Source: Dirofilaria immitis
Taxonomy: Eukaryota > Nematoda > Chromadorea > Rhabditida > Onchocercidae
Direction: 5' to 3'
DNA: 64,000 nucleotides
Assembly: GCA_024305405.1 (NCBI GenBank)
Contig: JAKNDB010000107.1
Span: 3,890,501-3,954,500 of the forward strand
Each line of letters begins with the position of its first letter. The first letter of the stretch is position 1. Below are positions 53,394 through 64,000 of the stretch, in pieces. The position numbers were made by a program, and so were the translations under genes. The notes below the pieces were generated by a model. That model saw only the letters and a list, made by a program, of their open reading frames with translations, had not been told where the DNA came from and did no database searches.

Positions 53394-53843
53394 TTATGAG
53401 AAAAATAGGCATTAGAGGATTAAAACCTTCCTTTTTTTGCTTAATTCAGGTCAATAATTGTGTTAAAATCTTCCTGCAGTTTCATTATGTGATTGTTTCT
53501 GTTGTTTAAATTCAATTTAACAGGCTAAATTCCTTCATTATTTGCTGTAATCCGGGAAATTTTTAAATCATCGCTTCTTTGACTGCTAATGTTGATGTGA
53601 GTTAGTACGCCTTTTTAGAAATATTTTGATAAGATATTTAAAAAAATATACTATTTTTCTCATAAATCTTCTTTTCTCGAAATGAATATGTTTTCTTTTT
53701 GTTTTTTTAGTATTTTTTTGTTTTTTAAATGATGCTTTTTCTAGTTTTCAACATTTCTTTTTTTTGGTTTTAGAACTGACATGTTCCATTATTGTTGTTT
53801 TATGAAATATAGAAATTTGAGCTGCTTTCGAATTTTTAATAGT

Positions 53844-53899
53844 TTTACCTGCTTATTGCAGGGTTACTCAACGGGGAACGGTACATTATTTGGTTTGGG
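53844..53899 (+). promoter_or_regulatory. Likely trans-splice acceptor and 5' UTR of the NADAR gene
   Basis: tacctgcttattgcag followed by 38 bases of less AT-rich leader before ATG 53900. A strong acceptor just before the first coding exon fits spliced-leader addition, or the end of a 5' UTR intron. It lies about 470 bp from the divergent exon at 53393. Confidence 0.5.
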
Positions 53900-56423
53900 A
53901 TGAGCTTCGCTGGAGTCGGAACGCGAGGTAATGCTTTATCTTTGTTTTAAGAAGTTTGATTTCGTGTATCAGAAAGCTGGGATTTTTCCTAATGATCATA
54001 TTGTCTATTTTTGGACAGTGTTTTTCAAAATTTTGTTGAAATCGTTTTCATACTGACTTATTTAGTGAAAAATCTTGGTCTTCTCATAATAGATGCGAAG
54101 CTAGATTCTTTTGGATAGTTGTAGAAAAAATAAATGATGTAAGGATGTAGTCGGTCATATTCAGCGAAAAAGTGAGTATTTGCTCTAAACTACTAAATGG
54201 GTCAAATCGGACAATTACTGAGATCATCTCCTGTGGAAAGGTTTCAAGGGAAGCTCATATTGGTCATTTAGGGTACGGAGATTTTGCCGGTTTGGGAAAT
54301 TTCAACAATTTTGAAAGCACTGGTGATCATCAACAGCCACAACATATTACAATGGACGAAGGAGCTACTCCGCAACCGCTTTCGGGCAACGGTCGTCGCT
54401 CGGGCAACAGTAACTACAGCTTGCAACAGGTAAATAGATTATGAAATTTGCGTATTGATTTTTACGCCAACATTATAACAGAACAAAATCTGCATATCGA
54501 TTTCTTCGTCTGCATTCAAATAGATTAAAAATTGGCACATTCAAAAATTCCTTAGTCAATCATTAATGCTTACTGTAGAGACGATCATAACGTACGGTCA
54601 CACGTATTGGATGAAGGCATGATAATTGCAGGAAATTATTTGGATTAAGCAAGATTCGGCCCAGATTCGCAATGCTGTTGTTCTGTTAGAGAAGGAAAAG
54701 GATAACCTACGACAAGCAGTTCGAAAACTCAAAGTTTGATATAATGTCTTTTCAAGTTTTGTTAGATTTTCTTTTGGGAGAATTATTTGGCCATACTCAT
54801 CATTTTACATAACTTATACTTCACGCGACATTGTTCTTATATATCATCATATCATGGCTTTATAGCTCAGTATCATCATGTCTATGTGGAATCACGTCGA
54901 CACTTCTGTGGCACAGGGGTGGGGAAGAAAGAGGAGAACGTTACCTAACTGTAACGTTTTTCGCGTTCCAACTAAATGTTTATTTTTATATAGAAGTGAA
55001 ATATTTTGAATTACTGTCATGCTATAGTTGGAAAACGCACGAGTGAAGCAGAAGATAAAGCGCATGCAGGAGACTATAAATGGGCTGACTGGAGTATCAG
55101 CTGAAACAGATAATCTCAAAGTTGGAGCCACTGAAGCGGATTTGGATTATGATGATATTGGACGTGACTTCATTCTTGTAGGAGGTTTGCGTTTTGCGTT
55201 TTTGTTCAGAATTTGTCTGAAAATCATGTTGCATAGATTTGGAGAGCATTATGAAATTTCTTTTAGGTTTTTGTATAAAAATTTATTTGCAGGTGCGCAG
55301 GATCCCCTTAGTCTGAGATTCGAGGTTTCCATTCGAGATGAAAGAGGCATCGAGCACAAATCAGCTGAACGCTATTACTGGTTAAAATTTATTAGTTTAT
55401 ACTAAAATTTTCCGGAACTTTCATTTGCAGTTATGAAAAAATTATTTGGCATTTCAGTTGTTGATAAAGTGTTGGTGACTTTTAGGTATAAAATGGCAGA
55501 ACATTTCGGAGACTCGGAAACGATGGCAAAAATCCTAGATGCTCCATCGACAATTAAGGCGGAAGAGGCAATGAAAGATATTAAAGATTTCGACGAGGCT
55601 AAATGGAATGAAGTAAGTTGAAATTTTGTCATAATTTTTCATCCAGTCTTATATATTAGATTGCAAATCAATGCTTGTGAAAATGTATTTGAATTTATGG
55701 TTTCAATTCAGCAATTTTTGCTAACAAATTAATTTTTAGGTGAAAATGAATGTGTGGGAAACTGGCCAGCGGTTGAAACTCGAACAGACACGTTGGATTG
55801 CAAATCTGCTGGTTTATACTGGGAAGACATACATCGCTGTTGCTTCGCAGGACAAGGTATGCATTTTTTAGGAAATCTTTGATGAAGTTTTCGATTTCTA
55901 GAAGTCAAGTTAGAATATGAAGTTGCCTCTCCTTTTTATAGGTTTTCGGTACCGGCTGGCGTAAAAATCGTGATGAAGCAAACAAGCCAATTTTCTGGGA
56001 TGGCGAAAATCAAGGTGGTAAAGCGCTTATGAGACTTCGTCAGCAAATCAAAGAAACACATACATGGTCGGGCCCCTACGAGGAGCAAGTAAAAATATAT
56101 ATCATACTGTGAAATTTCAATGATAAAAGTGTCGTTTTTTCAGTTTGCGGAAGACTGAATAAACGATGTTCGATAAAACTACGTTCCTGTTCATTTACAG
56201 GAAAAGATATTAAATTACAGACTGTAGAAAAATTATTTTGTATTTTCAGGAAATCGAAAAGCGTTTCAATGAGTTGAAAAAATACGTATGGCGTCGCATT
56301 GATCCAGCGCGTCGCATGGGACTTCTTCGTGGACGTGTACGTGGTTATGGACGTCGTGGTGGTTATGGCGGGCGTGGTTACGGTGCACCAAGTGCTGGTT
56401 TTCCGCAGTCTGCTCGTCACTAA
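53900..56423 (+). CDS. Coiled-coil, NADAR-domain, RGG-tail protein
   Basis: Nine exons: 53900-53927, 54272-54429, 54632-54733, 55028-55184, 55293-55380, 55486-55612, 55740-55856, 55942-56088, 56250-56423; 365 residues with no frame break. Residues about 1-62 are G/N/Q-rich (RGYGDFAGLGNF). Residues about 63-120 are a heptad-like charged helix (VVLLEKEKDNLRQAVRKLK). Residues about 145-310 form a NADAR (YbiA-like) domain: GAQDPLSLRF, SAERYYWYKMAEHFGD, FDEAKWNEVKMNVW, ending NQGGKALMRLR. The C-terminus has an RGG/GYG box (RGRVRGYGRRGGYGGRGYG). Bacterial NADAR proteins hydrolyse ADP-ribose-linked or riboflavin-pathway N-glycosides; some remove ADP-ribose from guanine. Acting on nucleic acid here is inference from the RGG tail. 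The fragment MKKLFGISVV... at 55433 is intronic. Confidence 0.85.
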
Positions 56424-57778
56424 TCGTTTAGGAGGAAAATTTGTCTTGGAATTGTTGGAGGATATATTGAAGCGCTGATTTCTTTCTGCGTCACTTTTAT
56501 CTGCACATTATATAATAATTTTGATTGGCGCATTTTTTTCGCAGTTTCTTGTTTATTTTTTTTCTTTTCCCACCCCGTTGATGTTTTTGCACCGCTTCGT
56601 CGGCGATTTATTCTGTTTTCATTTTCAGCAGTGCATATTTTTCGGATAAAGCACGCTCATCTTCATATAATTATCGTTGTCATTGCTGTCGATGATGTTT
56701 AATTGATGGCTTTAAATTATTCCATTTGCAATTATCGATTTTTGGCTTTTTCCATTAATCGACAGCACTTTTTTCCAATTGCTTCTCGCAAATTTAAAAA
56801 AAAACATTTTAAGCCAAAAAAATTTTTTATTTAATTCATCGTTTAACTTATTTCTTTTGGGAACTTGTTTTTCAGAAATTTTTCCTGCAATCCAAGTTTC
56901 TTTTTCGATTTCCAACAGCGCATTCATAACACTTTTTTTTGCTTTTACGGTTTTGTGATAATTTCCTCTCGATAATCTGTTTGCGGTTTGGTAAAAATGG
57001 ATTTTTAGTGCTTTTGCGTATTGTCTATCTTGATTTTTTATGGAATTGGAAAAATGAAACATAATTATTTCATACCAATATACCGATATATACTGTCTTC
57101 TGTTTGCGCAAAACTAAAGCGAGCATCATGAATTGCGGTAGAAAATTCGAGATGCTTCCTGTTTTGAAAGTTATACCGCAGCATGTTACGTTTGTTGGAT
57201 TTCTTTTTAATAATAAATTGTTTGTTTTATACATTTGTGAATATACATGATAGCTTGTTGCTCACAAGATCAAGTATTCCTGTGACGTGATGCCACGTGA
57301 TGGGTTGAAGTTATAACAATATTTTTAAGTTGACTCATACATGGTAGTAGTATACATTAATGAAAACGTGTCGATATCGAGGAAGCATTTCGAGATTATT
57401 GCATTATCTTGATTTCTCGAAATGATTAAAATTGTCATCAAAACGGTGGAACGAAGTGGATGGGACGGATAATTTTATGTCCTGGCAAACTTCTGCCCAG
57501 CCTCTTCTCTTTATTTTTTATTAAATTCATGAATGAGATTTAAGCTTTTTCATTTGTCACAAATAATGCAAACTACCAAATATCTTTTTACCGCAAATAA
57601 TATCAGCTTTTTCCCTATTGTCTAGTAACTTAATATAAAAAAACTTGTATCATTATTCATTTATCAAAAATAATATTATTATAATATAAGATGCATATGT
57701 GTATTGTAATATATCAATTGTTATCATTCATAAAAAATAGAATTAATGGGCAGAAGGTAAGGTTTTTAAAAGAAAAAT
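56424..57778. other. Convergent intergenic region
   Basis: 3' flank of the NADAR gene; aataataaa near 57209 is a possible polyadenylation signal. It ends at the 3' end of the kinase gene. A minus-strand open frame of 116 codons (57062-56712) has no domain, no splice context and background composition. Confidence 0.55.
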
Positions 57779-58865
57779 TTACACATTATCGATAATTTCC
57801 CAATCATAAGGATCATTTGATTTAACATTTAATGGAATACATCGTTTCAAACATTCATTGATAAAATCATGCCGTGGCATTTCGGTTGATTTTAAACTTC
57901 GAATGTAATTATAACATTGTAAAAATGGTAATGGTAATTGAGCACATAATTCTTCACCAGTAATTGTTGCCTTTTGTTGTACCATATCACGTGGTGAACT
58001 TTTTGCCCATGGTAATTTTGATAATGATAATTCGATCTGAAAGATAATGTTTATTATTATTATAATACTTATTACTTAAGATATCAATGTAATACACTTA
58101 TTAAGCATAATTTTTGATAATTTCCTATATATTTTAAATTTAATATTAATTAAATAATGTGATTAATATATTTAAACTTTCATTATTAAACTCTCAATTT
58201 GTTTCAAAGAAAAAACAGAAAAATTTGATTAACTAATTAATTGAAAGATACTAATATAACAATGCAATTTTTTTCCATTTATAATTTAATAGTTATTATA
58301 TGAAAAAGAGAAAATTTCAATAAATTTTCAATGCAATTAAAATTTTAATTTGAAAAAAGAAAATTAATTTCTGAACTAATTGAAAATATAAAAATTTAAT
58401 AATATAAAACTAAATTTATTATAAACACAATTTTGACACAATCTTACGATTGAATAAATCCATCCTATCATATCATCGCATGGACCACATTGACGGGTTA
58501 AAATTGCATTTAATGAAGCGTATCGTAAAGTTCCTTTAAATATTGATTTCAATCCCGGTATATGCCATTTGCCATTTTCATCAATCACTTTTCGGCACAT
58601 CCCTTTAAAGAAGCAAAACTTTCGATCGCCTTTTTTTCTAATGAAAAGTTTTTGATTCAAAAAAAACAAATTAAAATTTTCATCCAATTTTTCTTTCGTA
58701 TTTAAATTAATTGCTTTTTCCATCCATTCATTTAAACAAAAAATAAAAATCAATTTTAGAAAGATTTGTCTTTTTCTTTTTGTAAAAGAAATTTTGATTA
58801 GAATGAAATTAAAAATTTTTCTGTTTTTTTAATGCTTAAATTAATTACTAATCGATAAATATTCG

Positions 58866-58905
<40 letters not shown>

Positions 58906-61869
58906 CAGTGATTTAATTGAGAAGGAAAAGAAAACAACGAATTTGAAATGATCAGATAATCCAAAATATAATATACTGAAAATCGGAGATAATTTAAGAT
59001 AAAAAGCAAAATAAATTACTTATTTTTATTTATTTAATTAACACATAGATGGAATGAAAATAAACTAAATTATTATGATACCAAAATCAACAAGATAAAT
59101 AATAGCTGTATCAGGTGGTACACCAATGCAACAATTTGACGGTTTTACATCACGATGTATATAACCTGCTTCATGCAAATATTGCAGTGCATGTGCTACC
59201 TGCATTTTATTTTTAAATCAATTTTCCTAATTCTTATTGGTGTCATAAACAAATTTATGTTATTATTATCATATCAACCATCTTAATTATCAATTTTTTA
59301 ATTTTCTGAGATTTGAAAAAATAATTTAATTTTCTTGATACTGATTGAAAACTTACATGTATATATGCATATATGGAAAATATATTTAATATGTAAATTA
59401 TGTTATCGCTATTATCGTTTTTACTACCGTCTTATCATTACTGTTTATTGCTGTTACCATGTTATTATCATTATAATATTACTATTATTATTAACATCAC
59501 CGTATTACTATTATTATTAACATCATTATTATTTTTGTTATTATTATTGCTTTTATTACTATTTATCGCTTTTATTACTATTTATCGCTCTTATTATTGA
59601 TTATTATTATTGTCATTATTAACATTACCATTATATTACTGCTACTATTAATTATTTAATGTTATTATCATTGATTATTATCGCTATTATCAAAACTATC
59701 ATTGCTGTTACCATGATTTTCATCCTACAGTTAATTAAAAATTTGACGTGAATGAATTGAATTTTAGTTTACAGAATAAATTTCATTAAAATAAGATGCT
59801 GAAAAAATGGTAAATCTCTTGGATAATAAATTAATTTAAAATGGTCCATTTCTTTTTACATTTTTATCGCATTTAAAAGTAATTTTAACAATTCAATTTT
59901 CATTTATTTTCGGAAATTACATTTAAAAATTGAAAGAAACTCTTAAATGCATTAATGAATTACCTGTTCACCGATTCGAAATGCTGTTGATAAAGTAAAC
60001 TTTGATTCCGACCGTTCCTTTCGTAAAGTTGTTAGATTTTTTCCCAATATTTGCATAACGATATATGGATAATTCTTATTTGTCTTACCACTTGCATATA
60101 TTGTTGGTATATTGGGCTATAAGAATTTGTTAAAAATAAATAAAAAGAAATTATATTTTTTAAAACAATTTTTAAATTTTAATTGTAAAATTTTTTCAAT
60201 AAAAATTAAATGTTATCAATTCTAATCAATATTAATTATAAATTGAATAGTTTTTTTATTTCTTTCTTTTTAAATTTTAATGTTTTAAAAGATTATAAAA
60301 TTAAACTTATTACTTCAAATAAATGAATGATATGTATTGCTTGTGATGGATATTTAAATCTAATAACATATTCTATGAAATTAATTATTTTATGATATAA
60401 GAATAAAGAAAAATTTCTTAATTAACAACAAAATTTAATTAAAAAAATTTTTTCATATTTAAATTAGTTATTTCCAATTTTGATAAGCTAAAAACATTTT
60501 AATTTTCTTTCCTACATTACATTAATTTTTAACATAATAATATAAGCAATGATTTTTGTTAAGTAATAAGATGAAAAGAACCTTTTACGTAAAACCAAAA
60601 GGACTTGCTGTTCGATGACTAAACGACGTGGATCTTTTGGCGAATTATCTAATTCGCCGCAATGTTCCGGTTCCACTTTTATCGCTACAATTCGTTTTTG
60701 ATGTTTGTCTTTTCCTCTATAAATAAGCAATTCGATTTTAAAAGTTTTTTTGCTTATTAAAATTCAAGAAAATTGAAGTCCCAAAATTGTATTTAAAGTT
60801 GAAACTAAAAGTAATAAATCGAGAAATCCCGATTTATTTTTATCGATGATAGAGACGAAATTATGCTTTGTTTTCGAAAATATTTTACGTTGCTTTTGCA
60901 AATTTATATTTGTTTAAATTATTTTAAACTCAATTAAATAATCAAATAACTGAATGACTGAATGAGCTAAGAGTAAATTTATATTTTTAATTATTTTTTT
61001 CGTTATATTTCACTTTTTCATTCTTTTTCTTCATTCGCTTTTTCCCGTTGAGATTTTATTGAAAATGGCTGATAAAAACAATTGCAGAAGAAAAGATAAC
61101 CTAATGATTTCAATTCTCAGTCCATTAAAACTTTATCAGATTAAAACTTATCAAAATAATTTGAATATATTTAGGAAAAATTCGTTTTTGAATAAATAAA
61201 CAAAACTTTCAAATAAAAAAAAAAAGAAAACTATTAGAACTGAAGATTGACAAGAATTATTTATTATATGAATTGTTTCAAATTACATTAAAACTTATGG
61301 ATAGATTATATAAATGATAAATATGTTTAGTAATTTTGAATGATAAATATATAAATACAAATATACCTATAAATTTGTCCAAAGCTTCCTTGTCCAATTT
61401 TCTCTTCCACAATAAAGCGGCCAGCAATCGTTTCATTCATTGACAGTAAATCTTCTGGTTCTTCTAAATTATTTGAATTATTATTATTAGTTTTATATAT
61501 TATATACATTTATACGATTATTGATAATATAATTTAAATTTTTAAATAATCTACAAAAACGATGAATGTTAATGAATATGATAAATTCATTTTAATATTT
61601 TGAATTATTATCGTATATATTTATATATATACATATATGATTATATATAAATATATATGATAAATAGTTATTGATGAAATTTAAAATCACTGATGATAAA
61701 TTCCTTCTTTGTGAATAAAATAAAATAACGACATTGGGAAATATGATAATCGATGATAGATTAACATTTAATGACATTTAGTGCAAAGAAAAAAATGAAT
61801 TAAATAAACTGAAAAATTTTGTAGAACAACGATACCTGGCATTGCACTACGATCATACAATGAGGCCAT
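57779..61869 (-). CDS. CK1/TTBK-like protein kinase
   Basis: Seven exons, 5' to 3': 61869-61836, 61463-61367, 60716-60582, 60116-59964, 59199-59082, 58602-58448, 58036-57779; about 316 residues, essentially a bare kinase domain. Visible motifs: glycine loop IGQGSFGQIY, lysine in RIVAIKVE, YPYIVMQILGKNLTTLRKERS, catalytic loop HRDVKPSN, DFG across the exon 5/6 junction, and KGTLRYASLNA, the CK1-group form of the activation segment that lacks a classic APE. The C-terminal lobe includes LPWAKSS and LPLPFLQCYNYIRSL. Small CK1 kinases are expanded in nematodes, many with sperm-enriched expression (family knowledge). Frame break: A missing in the run at 60583-60586, at the exon 3 donor. The exon 6 acceptor is an unusual ttaaag. 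No symbol is assigned. Confidence 0.87.
58868..58902. repeat. AT microsatellite in a kinase intron
   Basis: Uninterrupted (ta)n between kinase exons 5 and 6. Confidence 0.95.
59400..59700. repeat. TTA/ATT triplet-rich tract in a kinase intron
   Basis: Imperfect tta, att and atc triplets over 300 bp in intron 4. Plus-strand frames of L/I/Y here are repeat artefacts. Confidence 0.8.
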
Positions 61870-64000
61870 AATTAATCTTAATGATTTATTTCAACTATCT
61901 TCCACAATAACAAATATAATAATTAATAGTATTTTAATTATATTCCATTATTATATATATGAAGCGTTTCTAATTTTTGCATATATTTATAATAATTTAT
62001 TTCTTTTATTAATTATTCAATTTCAAATATACATATCTTTTCTGCCAAAATTTGCATTATTTCATTTAATTTGTTCAATATTTTCATTGCCGCTATCTTT
62101 TATATCTCTCATACCTTACTTCTATTATTTCCTAACTTTTATTCTCAACAACTATTTTTCATAAATTCTTATTCTCAAAATATATTTTTACTTAATCTTT
62201 TCCAAGAGTATCTTTCTACCCTACTTTTCTTCAGAATATCTCTGTTTTTTTTCTACCATTCTTTTTACCGGAATATATTTCTACTGTACTGCTTCCTAGA
62301 TCTACTCTCTTAAAATATCTTTTTACAATATCTCACTTCAGAATATCATCCTACTGTATTCTCTTTTAATATATCCTTCTATTGTTCGCCAGAATGTATC
62401 TTTTCTCAGAATATCTTCCTCTCTTACTTCTTCTGCACAATAATTTTTTGTCATAAGTTTACATTAAAAACACCTTTCATTTTTCCTTTAAACATCTCTC
62501 TCTCTTTCTCTCTCTGTCTATCAGTCTATTTATCTTTTCAATTATTTTTTCTAAACAAATTATTGAAGCGATTTATGAGATGTTGAACGTATAACTTATT
62601 TATTCGATAAATTTTTACATCAATCTTTTTCATTCGAATAAAATCTCTTTCTAAACTATTTTTGCTATTTTATTGGTTTGCATTTTATTATTTTCATAAT
62701 CACTTTTTCTTTTTTTTTCCCTCTTTTCTTCCAATAATTTTTGCCATTTTTATTACTTCTCTCTCTTTCATTTTCTAATATTAAATCTGAAATGGATTAA
62801 ATTGTAATAGTAATAAGAAATTAAATAGGAATTGAATTGTATATTTACATATAAAGATATATTCATTCATTACATTCATCAATTCGAATTTTCTTCCTCC
62901 AATTATACTAATTTTAGAATTACATTTACTTTTCATTATCTTTCTTTCTTTTCCTTTCTCCACCTTTCTCTTTCTCTGTCATTTCCAAATAATAAAAAAA
63001 AAGAGAAGAATATTAAAGAGAAGAAGAAGAAAAAGAAAAATGGAAATGAAATGGAAAATAATTTAGACATAATAGTTTGAATAAAATGATTAATTCATAC
63101 AAAATATAAATCTCTCTTTTTACTTTTTTTCAGTTTGCATTTTGATATTTTTTCTCTTTTCTTCCTTCTCCTTTTCTTTTTCCATCTTCGCTATTCTCTC
63201 TCTCTCTCTTCGTTTTATTCATTTATTAATTTCATCAAAAATCTATTATTCTCCATTTTTCCGATTTTAATTTTTCTTTTCTTGCAGTGCTAAATTTCTC
63301 GTCATGATAATACATATGAATAATCATTAAAATAATTTTTAAATTAATATGATAATGTTATCAATTAGCAAATATCAAATTTATCAAAACAATTAATTTG
63401 ACAGCTGGCCAGTTGACAATATTATCATATCACAAAAATGACCACTTCAAAATCGAATGTTGTCATATCATCAAAATGGCCATTTCAAAATCAAAATGAT
63501 CGATTTGATAAATAGTTAATTGATAATGCTGCTATATTATTTGTAGTTTTTATCAATCATCGAAATATTTCAACAGACGATGTTGACAAAATGATGTGCA
63601 AATGTATCAGTTCATATGAGAGAGAATTAAAAAAGCAAAAGGAAGGGAAGAGGACCGAAAATGTTATAAATAAAATTCAAGAAGATAGAGAATATTAAAT
63701 TATGGCAATAAAAATTAAAATTTCGGAACGCAAATTCTGTTCCGTTTAAATTTTGATAAATGGTACAAATAAAAATTTTAATTTTCATCCAATGCATTCA
63801 TTTTAATTTTTAAAACAAATTAAAATAGATTATCTTCTTCTCATTTATATTTTAAAATGAATTGAATAATCAACGTTTATGTTTGAAATTTTTTGTTTTT
63901 AAAAAACATATCGCAATTTCTTAATATTTTATTACTTTTCTCGAAATATTTAAAATTTCATAGCGATACTAATTTTTATTAATTAATAATGTTAAATTTT
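61870..64000. other. Upstream flank of kinase; no gene seen
   Basis: T- and CT-rich AT DNA with a 40-bp tandem pair at 63420-63500 and CT tracts near 62498 and 63197. No supported exon on either strand. Confidence 0.6.
63420..63500. repeat. 40-bp tandem pair
   Basis: The block (t)tgtcatatcatcaaaatg followed by gccatttcaaaatcaaaatg occurs twice, offset about 40 bp, with a few changes. Confidence 0.8.

Noticed and set aside
55402..55632. Frames beginning MKKLFGISVV (plus) and MTKFQLTSFH (minus)
   Set aside because: The first is mostly intron 5 of the NADAR gene read into exon 6; the second is antisense to the same exon.
56712..57062. 116-codon minus-strand frame beginning MFHFSNSIKNQD
   Set aside because: No recognisable domain, background composition, and located in the 3' flank of the NADAR gene; chance open frame is more likely.
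59335..59600. L/I/Y-rich frames
   Set aside because: Translation of a TTA-type triplet tract inside a kinase intron.

Overview
The window looks like nuclear DNA of a nematode, most likely a filarial (onchocercid) species. It is strongly AT-rich. Genes are split into many short exons with gta/gtt donors and T-rich ...cag/tag acceptors, and several products have their closest recognisable relatives in Caenorhabditis (an OLRN-1/Raw protein, a MEC-2/UNC-1-type stomatin, an IRK potassium channel, an expanded-type CK1 kinase). The genus call is inference. I saw no tRNA, rRNA, CRISPR or bacterial segment.

Layout: 1-12688 is AT-rich non-coding DNA with micro- and minisatellites. Plus-strand genes follow: olrn-1 (about 12756-17660), a kynurenine aminotransferase-like PLP enzyme (21492-25709), and the mitochondrial chaperone Tim9 (26508-27388). 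A repeat-rich stretch with a degenerate satellite-like array (30235-31215) comes next, then a stomatin/band 7 gene (31774-37948) with a mariner remnant in one intron. An inwardly rectifying K+ channel lies on the minus strand (40118-44765), convergent with the stomatin gene. About 8.5 kb of repeats follows (44766-53234). A candidate minus-strand first exon (53235-53393) is divergent from a plus-strand gene encoding a coiled-coil + NADAR + RGG protein (53900-56423). That gene converges on a compact CK1-like kinase (57779-61869, minus). The last 2 kb appears empty.

I rebuilt exon structures by hand and checked that intron phases add up. Olrn-1, the aminotransferase, Tim9, stomatin, the K+ channel and the kinase close into full reading frames only if small frame breaks are allowed, mostly one base gained or lost in an A or T run. 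The NADAR gene (365 codons) is intact throughout. Because conservation continues on both sides of every break, in unrelated genes, the simplest reading is uncorrected assembly indels, not pseudogenes. An 8-base tandem duplication in the aminotransferase and an apparent GC donor in the stomatin gene are different in kind.

The most interesting biology is the NADAR-domain protein with an arginine/glycine-rich tail, the K+ channel with a changed selectivity-filter threonine and its filter in a 36-base exon, and the two-Raw-repeat membrane protein. The neighbouring genes show no obvious shared pathway. No previously undescribed multi-gene system is evident.
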